Assembly: GCA_036365145.1 (NCBI GenBank)
Contig: JAEOAD010001365.1
Location: 5,926,501-5,990,500, forward strand
Source: Orientallactaga sibirica
Lineage: Eukaryota > Chordata > Mammalia > Rodentia > Dipodidae
Direction of reading: 5' to 3'
Length of the DNA stretch: 64,000 bases
Part shown: positions 1-12,008 of the stretch, piece after piece
Numbering within the stretch: position 1 is the stretch's first letter
Layout: each line of letters begins with the position of its first letter
The notes under the pieces: generated by a model
What the model saw: the letters and a program-made list of their open reading frames with translations, nothing else
What the model was told of the DNA's origin: nothing
Database searches by the model: none
Translations under genes and position numbers: made by a program

Positions 1-240
1 CTCCATCACAGACTGTAAGTTGTCCAGGGCTAAAAGCAGTTCCTCCCTTTCTTTGCACCCCTCTGCAGTCCCACCGATTTCATATTCATAAGTGCATGTT
101 CAATACGTGACAGCTGCTGCTGATATTTGAACGATAGGAGGGAACCCACAAGCAGGATTGGTTTGGAAGAATGCATCCTTATTTCCGATCCTTCGGAGTC
201 TCTTTGTCAAGGACTCTTTGGACTATGAAAACAGGAACAA

Positions 241-360
241 TTATGGTGTAAATGGACTTTGAAAATAGCAATAATTAGGTAATTAAAAATGTACTTCTGT
301 TTCATTACAGTGTCCATAAAAATTCCACCATCGGAAAAAAACAAACTATTTTAACATATT
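241..360 (+). repeat. Direct repeat copy A (about 120 bp)
   Basis: This block reappears 880 bp downstream at 1121-1243 in the same orientation. By eye the two agree at roughly 85 percent of positions. Shared words include ATGGACTTTGAAAATA, TTTCTGTTTCATTACAG and ACTATTTTAACATAT. They could be short terminal repeats of an old element, two fragments of one repeat family, or an old local duplication. Confidence 0.7.
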
Positions 361-1120
361 TTACTTAATATAATTCATGTAATTGTGATTTTTATGTTCC
401 ACCTACTTATGCAATTAAGTAGTACATGGCTATTTCTTACAATTAAACATTGCTAAAATCTGCCTCCAGTTTGGAACACAGAGTATGATATATTTAACAA
501 CTTCTTATGCTCAACAGTAGACATAGTCAACATTGTATCCACTTAATTCTGTTTTAATTAGTTGACTAATATTTTCAAATGTGAATTTAGGCCTAACTAG
601 AATGCTAGCCCATTCCTTAAGGCTGTTTGCTTGTAAATTCCGTGTCTGTATCTTGTTGATGATGCCTGTCATGAAAAACAGTGGTTGTGTGGGGGTGTCT
701 GAGATAAGAGGAGTGGGGGTACAGGATCGTCCTCCATCCAACCTCTCCTGTCTTCAGTTAGCTCCCGTCTCATAGCAAACCGTGGATCACCAAAGCCTCT
801 CAGCGGTTCTGCTTGAAGAAAGAACTGCTCAGAATTCAGGGAAAGCGGTCACAGTTCTCGAAAATTCTCTGGAGGCTCCTAAAGGAAAGAAGTTAGCAAC
901 CGTCTTACCCAGCAATGGGTTCTTCATGGTACACAAGCGGCCAGTCAGGCAAGGTCTGCCCACTAGTGCAACAGTGAGTGGTGTATCTGTGATGGGGTCA
1001 CCAATTGTTCTCTGCTTGGTCCGGAGGCCTGCTCCATGGGAGGGAATTCATCCCTGATACTGATAATCCAGTCAAAATCCTAGGGCCAGAAAGGTCATAA
1101 GCCCTAGGGAGCTACTACTG

Positions 1121-1243
1121 TTATGGTATGAATGGACTTTGAAAATAACAATAATTAAGTAATGAAAAGGCATTTCTGTTTCATTACAGTATTCATAAAA
1201 ATCCCACCATCAAAAGAAAAACCAAACTATTTTAACATATCAA
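1121..1243 (+). repeat. Direct repeat copy B (about 120 bp)
   Basis: Partner of the block at 241-360, with scattered substitutions and a few short indels. Similarity starts abruptly at TTATGG in both copies and ends just after TTTTAACATAT. No third copy was noticed in the window. Confidence 0.7.
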
Positions 1244-2177
1244 AGATAAATTATGCCCACCATCTTGCCTTCTAAATTTGTTTACACACACATATACATG
1301 CATATATATATTTGGTTAGAGAAGCTTCTCTTTTCAGATGGTGGTGACTGACTTGGGAGACTGAAAACTTGTCAAAGTGCTGAGGAGAAGTGACAGTTAT
1401 TTGTTCCGCACTAAATGCGACATCTCTATCACGCCTTCCCAGGCTCAGGGACCATTGCAGAAGAGGTGGCAGAAAGAAAGTAAGAGCCAAAGTTATAAGA
1501 CGGGATGCTTTGGAATGCCACCTTCAGGACCCAGAGTGGCTGTTGCGTTCGTGAAGTCACGGGAGCCATAGTCACCTGCACAAGGCCTGCACGGTATTGG
1601 GCCCATGAAAATGCTGGGGAGGAAATAAAAAGACATCATAGTAGAAAAGGGAGTAGCTGGAAAGAAAAGGGAGTTCAGTGAAGGAGGCATAGAAGCGGGA
1701 GACAAAGAGGGTGGTGAGAGGGGATTATATAATTTTAAAAATAATGTTGACACTACATATATATACCTCAGGGAATGTGTTCCAGGCCTTGCTAGGGCTC
1801 ATGAAGACTTCTGAGGCACAGAGGAGAAAATAAAGGGCCAGAGACAACATTCTTCTTCTGATACCTGTTGCTTTGGAGAGAGACGCCTTGAGCTTCACAA
1901 CTAGCCTTTGGCAAGACCCAGCCCCACGCCTCCTAAAGACGTGAGCCTCCGTCAGCAGGGCCCGCTGCCATCGTTGTCTGATGGGCTTCTGCCCTTCCTC
2001 CCCAGTAACCAGGCTGGCACTGAGTTAACCTAGAGCCCATGGGACTCCCTGAGACATTTAAGCAGAGGAAGCAGGGACAAGTCAGGATTCACCAGGCAAG
2101 TGCAGGGGTGTGGGGGACTTTGTGATTCAAGAAGAAAACACATGTGCAAAGGTCCCTTTTTAATTTTTGTTATTTGC

Positions 2178-2213
2178 TTATTATTTATTTATTTATTTAT
2201 TTTATTTAGAGGC

Positions 2214-2244
<31 letters not shown>

Positions 2245-2252
2245 ATGGGCAC
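2178..2252 (-). mobile_element. B2-type SINE fragment, tail only
   Basis: A TTTA-rich stretch followed by GA repeats and GAATGGGC is the reverse complement of the 3' end of the local tRNA-derived SINE. The tRNA-like head is missing, so only the tail survives. Confidence 0.65.
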
Positions 2253-2345
2253 CAGTCTTCATTGATGTGAGTGTGCCCCCAAAAGTTCATGTGCTAGAAC
2301 AGTAGTGGTAGTGCCAACTAGTGGGTCTTGAAAAGACGGGGTCTA

Positions 2346-2520
2346 AGAGCTGGAAAGATTGCTCAGTAGTTAAGGTGCTTGTCTACAAAGCACAGTGACC
2401 AGGTGCACAAAGTGGCACATGCATCTGGAGTTCATTTGCAGTGGCTGGAGCCCTGGTGTGCCCATTCTCACTGTCTATTTCTCTTCAGTCTCTCTCGCCT
2501 TGCAAATAAATACAAACTAA
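2346..2520 (+). mobile_element. B2-type SINE with internal deletion
   Basis: Begins with a diverged head (AGCTGGAAAGATTGCTCAGT) and continues with ATCTGGAGTTCATTTGCAGT, a pyrimidine-rich stretch and AAATAAATA. The segment holding the B-box equivalent and GTAAGCC is deleted: the head runs straight from the AAAGCAC region into CAGGTGCACAAAGTGG. Confidence 0.8.
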
Positions 2521-2589
2521 GAACCAATGGGGTCCAAGGGGGAATTGCTTCTTTCTCTGGGGGTGCTAACTTTGCAAGACATTAAGCAG

Positions 2590-3032
2590 TTCTGAGATCC
2601 TCGTTAGCTCTCAAGGAAGTATGTTCTTACAAGAGTGAGCTTGAGCATGAATCACTAACTCTCTGTCCCCTTGTCCCTCATGAGATCGCCACATCTTGCT
2701 CATGTTCCTGCTATAAACAGCCAGCCACAGCACACACTGTGTGAGAAGTTTCCTTCATGCCCGGCACAGGGCTATGTTGATGATAATATTGTTCCAGCTC
2801 CATACTAACCCTAAACATCATGTGTCCTCGCAGTACAGTAGAGCAGGGCAGTCTCACCTATATGCTGGCTCTGTGTTGCTTTGTTAGCTCACAACCCCCT
2901 ACCCCATACTCACACCTTGATGTACACACCCTTCCATATATACAGTCTTACTGAACTGTGTTGTGAGAGTCCAAGCCCTTCCTTGTTCAGACACAAGCAT
3001 GAGCTGAAAACTAAGCCAGGTGGAGCCTCTCT

Positions 3033-3082
<50 letters not shown>

Positions 3083-3270
3083 GGGATTCTTGATGTTAAG
3101 AGTTGACAGACAGAGCCTGGAATTGACTCCCCCAACAGAAGAGAGGAGACACCATGAGGTCCTGAGGCTTAGAAGCCTGAAGCTCCCCAGCTCTCATCCT
3201 GACCAGCCACCTTTGTTCAGCATTTGTGATGCTCCCCTAACTTCCATGCCTCCCCCTTGTGTTAACCAGT
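2590..3270. other. Unassigned sequence with a CT microsatellite
   Basis: No gene or clear interspersed repeat. A (CT)n tract lies at about 3036-3080. It gives a Ser-Leu repeat in one strand's frames and an Arg-Glu repeat in the other's, which is low-complexity translation and not a protein. The rest is unassigned. Confidence 0.5.
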
Positions 3271-3274
3271 AGCA

Positions 3275-3665
3275 ATTTCTATTGCTTGGAACCCAAGAAC
3301 CATGTAGCAAACAGCTTCAGGTTGGATGAGATGAACTTCCAGACCAGGTACAGTTATGGAGAAAGGGATTTATTGAAGCTTACAGGTCCAGGGGAAATTC
3401 CATGATGGCAGAAGAAGCTGGCCTGTTCTTACAGGACCAAGCAAGAGAGAGTAAGAGAGCCCAAAAGCTAAAAGCCAAAAAACCATACAGCACAGCACAC
3501 TTCAGGAGCTCCAGCTAGGCACATTTTGCATATCTTTAGATTGAAATTCTAAACCCACTACCACACCTTAAGATCCACCCAGTAACACTGCCTCAGGCCA
3601 GGTGACTGCAGATCCAAATTAAAACAGTGACTATATTGGGGGATGTCTATTCAAACAAGCACAAA
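3275..3665 (-). mobile_element. LTR-like interspersed repeat
   Basis: Contains the theme GGGATTTATTGAAGCTTACAG, a CATGATGGCAGAAG-type block and a terminal CAAATTAAAACAGTGAC-type segment. The same architecture recurs about ten times in the window, for example at 12.3, 16.7, 25.8, 49.6 and 51.2 kb. Members in the other orientation carry an AATAAA before a conserved end, so this copy is on the minus strand. I suspect an ERVL-MaLR or RMER-type rodent element but cannot fix the family. Confidence 0.5.
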
Positions 3666-3669
3666 CCCC

Positions 3670-4235
3670 ATGTGAAGGAAAGGGTATCCATTCACTCAGC
3701 CAACTAGAGTGCAGGTGGGGGCACATTCTCTATGAAAAGCCCTAATCTTGGCTCTGGAAGAAAGAGAGGACAAGCCCAGGGAAGGGTTCTTCACCAACAA
3801 AGATGCCCCATGGCTTGGGTTGCTCACAGGATTGCTTGTCTCATGTTCTGCAGTTTTTGATAGGTTGATCGGTTTTGTCCAAATGTTGGTCAGACATCAA
3901 AATGATTCTGTCCCTTACTTCTGCACCGACCTATAGTGCAGACACATGCCCAGAGTGCGAGGCCACAGGGCTCAGAAATTCTTCTCTCTGGCTGGCCAAC
4001 CCATTCTTCCTTAGGACACTTGGAGAAAGGAAGTTTTGGAGGCTTGAAAGGAGTCCCAGGGGGTTAGGACACTTGGCATAACGTGTGGTTTTAAAACAAA
4101 ATTGCAACGTGATATTAAACAAGGAAGTTGTCTTGCATGAGTGAGTTCAATTTCCCCTTTGGTGAATTTAGAAATTTCTAAGATGATCTCTAAAACCCTT
4201 CTGACTTGGTTTCTTTCTTTGTCCACCCTTACTCC
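3670..4235. other. Unassigned sequence, no gene seen
   Basis: Mixed-composition sequence without recognised repeats, up to the ID-like remnant. The short open frames resemble nothing I know. Confidence 0.4.
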
Positions 4236-4239
4236 TGTC

Positions 4240-4325
4240 TTTACTTGCAGGGTTGGAACCCAGGGCCTTGTGCTTGGCGCCATGCTATTTCGAGCATTCT
4301 ACCACTCAGCTACACCCCAACCTGG
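4240..4325 (-). mobile_element. ID-like SINE remnant
   Basis: The segment with GTTGGAACCCAGGGCCTTG and TACCACTCAGCTACACCCCA is the reverse complement of an ID-type tRNA-like head: A-box AGCTGAGTGG and B-box GGTTCCAAC equivalents. No clear tail remains. Confidence 0.7.
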
Positions 4326-4329
4326 GATT

Positions 4330-4925
4330 GAAATTTGTTTCTTTTAAACATTGTCAACCCCTAGAGAAGAAACGAGGAAATGAAAGCTTACTCGCTTCGT
4401 GATCTGGCAACTCCAAATGGCTTTAAAAGAGTTAAGCACTGCAGTTCCTTGCAGCATTGATAAAAACGTGTGTACTTTAATTTCTAATAAAAAAATCAAG
4501 CAGGTATGAATAGCAATAAAATTGCTCAAAAATTGTTCAAATTGAAGGGAAACAATTGGAAATGGATTTGGATATATAATGTTTAGCTAAGCAAGCTATA
4601 ATGTTCTGTTATTTTAATCAGCATTGTAAAGTAATTTAAATGATGCGGGAAGAGACTTTTATACTTTAATATATAATCATTTTTCAATGCATTCATCAAA
4701 AGGTATTTCATGTTAATGACTCTATGGCTGATGACAAGCTCCAGCAATAATGGTCTCTTGCCTGCTTTGGGCTTCAGTTTGGAACTTTTCAATTTGACTT
4801 TTTTTTTCCCTCCCCCTTGTTCTTCCTCCCAGTCTTAAAGGAAAATTCCTGTAATTTTGAAAGGAAATTAGTGTTAGTAAATGTCTCAAGGATTTATAAA
4901 AATTAAGAAGAAAATTGCGATGGTT
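4330..4925. other. AT-rich low-repeat block, possible conserved element
   Basis: Unique AT-rich sequence with many TAAT, ATTTAAAT and AATCA words and no transposon signature. This composition often marks conserved developmental enhancers, but conservation cannot be judged from one sequence. A T-run lies at about 4799-4808. Confidence 0.35.
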
Positions 4926-5335
4926 ATTTTTCATTGTCAACCTGAGCGGATGCAGATGCACCCAGACAATTGGTGTCACGGGCACACATCTGGGAGTATC
5001 CAAGAAGGTTGATGACCCGAGTGAGCAAGACTTATCCTGAATGTGGGAGGCGCCGTCCCCATGGACCCAACCAGAGAGAAGAAAAGATAAAAATCGAAAG
5101 GCGGGAGAGGACCAGCATTCCCCTCTCTGGGTTTCCTGTCCACCAGGAAGTAAAGAACAGCACAGCCCCCACCACATGTTATCACTGCCAGAATGTTCTG
5201 CCCAAGTTCTTGGAGCAGGTGACCATGGATGTGGAACCCTCTGGAACAGTGAGCCAGAATAAACAATCCCTCCCTTGTCTCTGTCAGGCATTTGGTCACA
5301 GCAACCAAAAAAGTCACCAATACTTCGCACATTTG
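4925..5335 (+). mobile_element. LTR-like interspersed repeat, forward
   Basis: Opens with TTGTCAACCTGAGCGGATG and closes with GCCAGAATAAACAATCCCTCCC then GGTCACAGCAACC. The AATAAA near the end and the order of motifs match the copies at 21.0, 55.6 and 59.2 kb. The open frames of 222 and 176 codons here, on opposite strands, are repeat-derived. Family not certain; MaLR/RMER type suspected. Confidence 0.55.
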
Positions 5336-5589
5336 TTAATCTTATCTCTCCTTTTAACACCCAAACAGTCCAAACCACAGAGTGACTCATCTGCTTCCAG
5401 GGCCTTGCAATCCAGAAAAGACGAAGGTGTCTTTTGGTTTGAAAATCGTCTTCAAAGAGAGATGGAGTCTCTCCACTGCACAGCCATTTTTCTATGTTAA
5501 ATAAATGCCCGAGAAAGACTCCTTGCTGTTTCTGAGTTGGTATGCACCGTTACCAAATGACTCTTTCAGAAAGTGTGCTCTCCTCTCAT

Positions 5590-6010
5590 CCACTCTGCTG
5601 CCCAGACTCTCCCTCCTCTTGCAACATGCTGGCCTCCTTTCTGTTCCTTGAACATGCCCAGCACGCCTTCTCCTCAGAGCCTCTCACGGCCGCTTCCGTC
5701 TCTCTACAATGCTTGGCTTCCCTTGGTACCCTGGGTCCTTCCCTCCTTTCTTCATATCTCCTTCTCCATGGAGCTTTTCCTGACCAATCACATTGCCAGT
5801 GCAAATGACAGCCCATAGCCCCGTTCTTCTCCTCAGCTTTTCCTATTCTGTTTTCCCCGTTTGTCATCATCTTCCGTTTTAGAATTGTTAGTTTGCATCA
5901 TCTCTCCCAACTCAAATGGCTCCGTTCTGGTCTCTACCACATCCCTGTCCCCTACTCTGCTTTTGATACGGAGTAATTGTTCAATAATGAACATTTAATG
6001 ACCGAGTGAA
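5590..6010 (+). mobile_element. LINE L2 3' end (ancient)
   Basis: The order of blocks resembles the mammalian L2 3' region: CCTTGAACATGCCCAGC, GGAGCTTTTCCTGACCAATC, AGCCCCGTTC, then a terminal AATTGTTCAATAATGAACATT that recalls the L2 end. The overlapping frames of 88, 81 and 94 codons are explained by this repeat. Confidence 0.6.
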
Positions 6011-7430
6011 CAAATGAGTTCTGAATGCCAATCCCCAAACACTGAAGAGACCTGCTGGAGACATCTTGGTCAAAAACATTTTGTTATCACATGCCCTGAC
6101 ATTAGATGGATTCCCTCCTTTATTGATAATATAAATTTTGGAGATAATTTGATAACACAGTAAGATGCTCTGAACAGGAAATAGTGATTAATCCAGCAAT
6201 CCCAAACCTGAACACTGATGGCAGAAGATAATTTTCACAAATCCACAAATGTTTAGTACAGCAACATGCATATGATAAAACAATTGAATTTATTGAACTT
6301 CCCAATAATGACTGAGTTAGTAAAAATCTGGTACTGCAAAACCTTGAATTATTAGCTAGTGTCTAAAGCGCAAAGGAGTATAATTCTATTCCAGATAGAG
6401 AATATGCTTATAAATACATGATTTAAACAGTCACAAAATAGTGAATGCACTGACATCTTGTTAAAAATATATGCATGTGCACATTGCATTTGGCATATAC
6501 ATATACCTGTAAATACGTGCAATCTATATCTACCTATACCTACACATAGTTGTATAGTTCTTGAACAACTATACGTACTATGGCGCTGTCACTAATAGTT
6601 TTCAAATTGTAATTTTTAATAATTTTTGTAAAATAGTTAACATTAATTTGTATATTTCTTTAATTTTCCTAAAAAGTCATCATTTTGGCTTTTGTATTTA
6701 GCAAAAAAAAAAACCTTAGTTACAGGTGGTATTTCCAATTAATAAATGGATCCCAGTGCTTTCTGACATTTAATATTGTAATTTGACTTAAAAGCAGCAA
6801 AGTAGTGTCACCTTACACGGGGACACACTCCAAGATCACCAGTGGGTGCCTGTAATTGCAGATGGCACCAAATCTTACAATTACTTATGTTTTTGTCTGA
6901 TACATTCACACCTCTGATAAGAGGTAATTGACAAATTAAGCACAGAGATGCCATAATATCCAATCATCAAAGAGAACGTTTACAACAATATGTCACGAGG
7001 AAAGTTATATGTCTGGTCTCTTTCTTCCTCTCCCTTTTCTTTCTCTTTGTCTCTCTTCATTGTACTATGTGCCCCTTGTCCTGGGATGATGTGGGCGGTG
7101 CAGCATCTCTGCTGAGATGGGGTGAGGTGGGCAATGAGACACTGCCCTCATGGTGGCAGGTACCTGTGTGTCATCGTTTCGCTAGTCCCATATCACTCAG
7201 TGGGCCACGGTGATGTTGATGGTTGAGTGTGAGGAGCAGGGGAGAAGGGGTTTGAGATGCTCAAGAGTGGAAGGTTTCTTTCCAAAAGCCCTTTCAGAAC
7301 AACGTTGTAACCGGATGCTGCCAGCAAGCTCATCAGTGTGGCCACAACAGTTGTCATCACTTGGTGAATACATGGGTAACTCATATTTTGGACGTGGTAC
7401 TTTCTGTCTCAGAAGTTATTAACTTAATTA
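6010..7430. other. AT-rich unique sequence, no gene seen
   Basis: AT-rich sequence with ATG/TAT-rich stretches (about 6460-6600) and a poly-A run near 6702. Around 7010-7060 is a pyrimidine tract (CTTTCTTCCTCTCCC-like). No exon, RNA gene or clear transposon is recognised. Confidence 0.45.
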
Positions 7431-8820
7431 ATCTAGGAACTGTTTGCATATTAACGTTCATTCTCCTTGTACAATTTTAGTTGTTTGTAGCTTGAGAAAT
7501 TGGCTCATTTTACCCATGCTGTCACATCTTTGAAAGCAGCGTTGTTTGTAATAATCCTTTATCATTATCCCTTTAATTCCAGGAGAACATTCACGGTGCT
7601 CTTTTCATTTGTGAGGCTAACAACTTGTGTCTTCTCTCATCCTTTCTTAAGGGTAATGGGATTTTCAATCTTATTGATATTTTTTATCTTATTGATTTTG
7701 ATTCAACTGATTTCCTGATTTTGGTATTACCCATTTTTTTTCTAAGCTTCCTTTTCTTCTGCTTACTCTGCATTTAATTTTTTTATAATTTTCCTTCTTT
7801 CTTTCCCTCTTTCTTTCTTTCCTTCTTTCTTTTCTTTCTTTCTTTCTTTTGAGGTAGGATTTCTTTCTTTCTTTTCCAGGCTAACTTTCTTTCTTTCTTC
7901 TTTTTGTTTTTTTCAGGGTGACCTCCAGGCTAACCTGAAATTCCTATCTAACCTCAGGGTGCCTTGAACTCATGGGATTTCTACCTCTCTGCCTCCCACG
8001 CCCCACGCTTAGCTTAATTTTTTTTTTTATAATTTTCTATAATTGAAGTTTAGGTGGTTGATTTTAGATCTTTCTCTTTTTTCTAGTATATGAGTTCACA
8101 TAGGCTTAAAACTTCTAGGAGTTTCTTTTACTGTATCCTGCACCTTTTATGAATTTTGCTTTAACTCTTATGCAACTCTATATATGTATATATAGGGAAT
8201 TATATGTATGTATTTTTCTATATATATCTATATTTTAAAATTCAATAGATTTTAATATTTATGTTGAGCATTCTTATTTGACATCTGTGTTTTCTTAATC
8301 TCCAAGTCTTTAGGGGACTTCCAGCTACTTTTGTGTCCATGATTACTAGTTTAATTCCACTGCACTTGAGAACGCAGTTGTGTTCTTTTGAGTTTGTTAA
8401 AAGTGTTTTATGGCCCATAACGTGATCTGTCTTAGTGAGCACTCCATCTGAGTTCCAAAGGATTGTGTACCCCACTGTTGTGTATGGACGTCCATATTCA
8501 CAGTGGTTTGATGGCAGTAATAAACTCAACTATGTCTGGACTGAAGTTTAGCTTTGAGGGTCTGTCCATTTATGACAGAGGGATGTTGACATTTCCAATT
8601 ACAATAATGCATTCAGCTTTCTTTTCTGCTCTATCTGGTTTTTCTTATGCAGCTTGATGCTGTGTTATTAGCTGCATACATATTAAGGACTGCCATGTGT
8701 GTTGGAGAATTGACCTCTATCATGATACAATGAATTTCTTTATTTTTGATAAATACATTTTCTCTGTTCCACCTGAACTTAATATAGCTACTTTCATTTT
8801 CTATTTTTAGATGCACAGTT
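7430..8820 (-). mobile_element. Old L1 remnant (ORF2 region), reverse
   Basis: Most clearly between about 8240 and 8815, the plus strand reads like the reverse complement of L1 ORF2. Diagnostic series: an ACTTGAGAACGCAGTTGTG block, ATAACGTGATCTGTC, GACAGAGGGATGTTGAC and TGCATACATATTAAGGACTG. Many stops interrupt the reading frame, so the copy is dead. A CTTT-rich tract (7794-7900) and a B1 remnant are inserted or expanded within it. Confidence 0.65.
7850..8012 (-). mobile_element. Degraded B1 SINE inside L1
   Basis: Fragments such as TGACCTCCAGGCTAACCTG, CTCAGGGTGCCTTGAACTCA and TCTGCCTCCC correspond to a reverse-complement B1, interrupted by TTTC-rich sequence. Confidence 0.6.
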
Positions 8821-9409
8821 TAAATAATCATTTTCTGGGATTACAAAAGGAAAATCAAAATGCAAGCAGTGTATGTAACTTGAAAAGGATTCACAGGAAA
8901 GTTCCAAGAGTAAGACTCTGTGACAATCCAGTTAACCCAACTGAATATGATCTACAACTGGAATATGTCCTTTAAATTTTCTTTGTGCCTCTGTGATTTA
9001 TATATGTAATATTGTACATATTCTATATCATTTTCAAATTTTTTTTTATTTCAAAGTACTATTTTCTGTTTTACATTTAATTATTTATATCTTTATTTTT
9101 ATTTTTTTTTCTTTTGGCAGCTTCATACAAGTTTACAACAAAATTTTAACGAATTTGCCCCCCAAAATTTTCCTGTCTTGTCCCTCTGACTCCCAACCCA
9201 CACATCTACATTACTGAGTTATTATTTTGTATAATCTGTTGAATCAATGAATAAATAGAAAAAACAGTGTTTACATTTTATCTTCACATATTCCTTCCTC
9301 TGTGCCTTCCTTTCTTTATGTAGATTTGAGTATCAGACCAAAGCATTTTTTCTGTTCTCTTAATAATTCCTTGAAGATTTCTTACAAAGCAAGTCTACTA
9401 ATAAATTTT

Positions 9410-9637
9410 GGGGCTGGGGAAATGACTTACCAGTTAAGGCATTTGCTTGTAAAGCCTAAGGACCCTTGTTCGATTCCCCAGTACTCATGTAAACCAGATG
9501 CACAAGGGGTCACGTGCATCAGGAGTTCATTTTCAGTAGCTGGAGGCCCTGGCGTGCCCATTCTCTCTCTCTCTCTCTGCCTCTTCTACTCTCTTTCTAT
9601 CAAGTGAATAGAAATAAAATAAAAATATTTTTTGAAA
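9410..9637 (+). mobile_element. B2-type SINE, short form
   Basis: Complete element: head GGGGCTGGGGAAATGACTTA, B-box equivalent TTCGATTCCCCAG, core ATCAGGAGTTCATTTTCAGT, CT-rich stretch and an AAATAAAATAAAA tail. Inserted into the surrounding L1 remnant. Confidence 0.85.
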
Positions 9638-10214
9638 AAATAACAAGTTCCTTTTATTTTTATATGTCTGAAAACATCTAGGATAATTTTGTGGGGCATA
9701 GAAGCTGATCACATGACACACTTAATTCCATTCTCCCCTGGCCGGTGTCATTTCTGTGGAGAAAGCAGTTATAAGTTCTCTCTTTACTCCTCTCTTTACT
9801 CCTGTTAAAGGGAGTTTCCTTCTCAAACCTTTCAGAACTTTTGTCCTGTCTTTGATTTTGTTCGTGGGTGGCATGCCTACATGCAATTTCTTCGATATGT
9901 ACCCTTGTTGATATTCTCTGAATTTCCTAGATCAGCAGCTTAGTGTGTGAAATTAATTTGAAGGAACGGCTTTCTGGTATATTTTCTGTTCTTTCAATCT
10001 CTTTTCTTCTGATGTTTCTATACTGTCCCATAGGTATCAGATTTCGTTGCTCTCTTCTTTTGTTTTTTTTTTCCTTTGTTTTTGTTTTTAGCTTTGGAAG
10101 CTTTTTGCTGAGATATTGTTAAGTCAGACATTCTTTTCAGCCCTGCCCCATTGGATCCCAAGCTATCAAATGGATTCTGCAGTTCTCTTACAGTTGTTTT
10201 GATCTCTAGCATTT

Positions 10215-10555
10215 CATTTATTTATGTCCTTGCGTGCGTGCGTGTGTGTGTGTTGTGTTATAGTGCCCCACACATTCACCTTCAGCATGGGGTGCTCACC
10301 TACGGTGACCAGAGTGGAATGTCAGGTGTCCCCTCTAGCACTCTTCTCGCCAGCCTTGTTTTGAGCCAGAGTCTCTTTACTGACTTTAGACCTTGTGAGG
10401 CTCCAGTGATTCTCAGTCTCTGCTTTCCTGCAAGACTGGGCCATGCCCAACCATTTTATATAGGATCTGGAGATGTGAACTCTGGTGGTCTCAGACCCTC
10501 ATGCTTGCACAGGAAGCACACCCAACCACTGAGAAATCTCTCCAGCCCTATTGTC
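10215..10555 (-). mobile_element. Old rodent SINE composite (B4/B2-like)
   Basis: Starts with a GT-rich stretch and ends in AACCACTGAGAAATCTCTCCAGCCC, the reverse complement of a tRNA-derived SINE head. The middle recalls a B1-like segment (GTTTTGAGCCAGAGTCTC). The arrangement resembles rodent composite SINEs. The 139-codon frame here is repeat-derived. Confidence 0.5.
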
Positions 10556-10721
10556 TTAGATCTTTTGTAGAATTGTCAGCTCTTTTCTTACATTATCTGC
10601 CCAGCCTTGTATACTTTCTACTTTACATATTTCTACTACAGTAAATTGTGACTCATATTGTGTCTGTCTCTTTAATCTTGGGATTGGGGTTCTCCCTATG
10701 ACCATTTCTTTCTTTTTTTTA

Positions 10722-10933
10722 AGATTTTTTAAAAAATATTTTATTTATTTATTTATTAGGGAGAGAGAGAGAGACTGAGAATGGGTGTGCCAGGGTCTCT
10801 AGACGCTGCAAACAAACTCCAGACACAAGTGCCACCATGTGCATCTGGCTTATGTAGGACCTGGAGAACAGAACCTGGATCCTTAGGCTTTGCAGGTATG
10901 CACTTTAACGGCTAAGTCAGCTCTCCAGCCCCC
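10722..10933 (-). mobile_element. B2-type SINE, short form
   Basis: Reverse-complement element: ATTTATTTATTTATT tail, GA-rich segment, GTGCATCTGGCTTATGTAGG core and terminal TCAGCTCTCCAGCCCC. Confidence 0.85.
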
Positions 10934-11199
10934 CCTTTTTTTAATCCAAGCATATCAATTATAGTTGTCTTAAATATCTGATGATTTCCTCATCTTTGTG
11001 TCATCTTAGTCTTTGATGTTTGCCATATCTCTTCAATGCACATACATGTTTGTGAATATAGGCATATATTGACTCTCTCTCTCTCTCCATATATATATAT
11101 ATAAACTTTTCATATGCCTTGTCATGTTTCGCTTGAAAACTCTACATTTAGTGCTAGGTTAAAGGTATGGGTATGAGTTGCCATACTAATCTGAAGAGA

Positions 11200-12005
11200 G
11201 GGGAGGGAAACGTACGTCAGTCTCCTGAATCCATAGCTGGTCTGTGTCTTCTCGAGCTGTTCTCCATCTCCCCCACCCCTTATGTGAAGCAGCCTGGCTG
11301 CGAGGGTCAGGATGGGATCTGGTAAAACCCTAGCAGGTTAGGCCTTGGTGAACAGTTTCTCCTGCTGCTGGACCTGTGAGGGACAGAAGCCTTCAGAGTG
11401 TTTCTGAGGCTCCTCCTTTCCTCCTGCCAGACGGAAGGGACTATTCTCCTGGGTCCATTGCTGGAGCCTTACCAGCTCCAGTAGGTGAGTCTTGCACTTT
11501 GAGCACTTCTAAGGACCAGTCCTCCAGAGCCTGAGCTTTGAGATTTGCCTGCACTGTTCCTCAGCAACCTTCACATTGGAGGGTTTCCTGTCCCAGCAAG
11601 GGTCCCCAGGGAAGTTATGTGCATGGATTTCTGTATGTCCCACCTGCCTGTCCAGTCCTGGGAGCAAATATTCTCCTTAGGAACTCTCCTTTCTTTTGAA
11701 CCTAAAAAAGTTCCTGTTTTGCCTTTTGTCTGTTGTTTAAATATTGTGGCTTCTTCCAAGGTCCTTATATGACACACCAGAAACCATCACAAGTCTTTCT
11801 TTAAAAAAATTATTTTCAGTTTTTTTCCAGTGAGTTCTTCTAAGCTTAACCTTTAAAATTATTTTGTCAATTTTCCAACCAAACAAAAGAAACAGACAAA
11901 AATAAATTATGGTAACAGCGTTTTGTCTCATCTCCAGAAAAAAATCATAAATACCTTTAATTATTCAAATTATAACCTATGTGATTCAGGCTTTAAAGAC
12001 TCCAA
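11200..12005. other. Unassigned sequence, no gene seen
   Basis: Moderately GC-rich to about 11770, then AT-rich. It may continue the L1 remnant upstream region, but I cannot confirm this. No splice-flanked conserved frame is apparent. Confidence 0.4.
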
Positions 12006-12008
12006 ATC

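Larger units (their letters stand above)
1..2160. other. Low-copy AT-rich sequence, no gene seen
   Basis: No SINE, exon or RNA gene is recognised here. The notable structure is a pair of diverged direct copies at 241-360 and 1121-1243, listed separately. The open frames are all under 100 codons and match no family I know. The part between the two copies (about 780-1120) has mixed composition and could belong to an unrecognised retroelement. Confidence 0.5.
9295..11200 (-). mobile_element. Old L1M-type remnant, reverse, with SINE insertions
   Basis: Pieces at 9340-9405, 9640-9700, 9850-10140, 10590-10715 and 10935-11165 read like the reverse complement of old mammalian L1 sequence around the ORF2 start and upstream. 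Examples are CCTTGAAGATTTCTTACAAAG, CATATGCCTTGTCATG and GTTAAGTCAGACATTCTTTT. The order continues that of the ORF2 remnant at 8.2-8.8 kb, so both may come from one insertion later split by SINEs. Confidence 0.5.

Noticed and set aside
4722..5390. Minus-strand open frame of 222 codons and plus frame of 176 codons
   Set aside because: They lie on opposite strands of the same LTR-like repeat and carry no retroviral or other protein signature.
8240..8820. Possible functional reverse transcriptase gene
   Set aside because: L1 ORF2-like similarity is only recognisable in pieces on the minus strand, with many stops and interruptions. It is an old dead copy.
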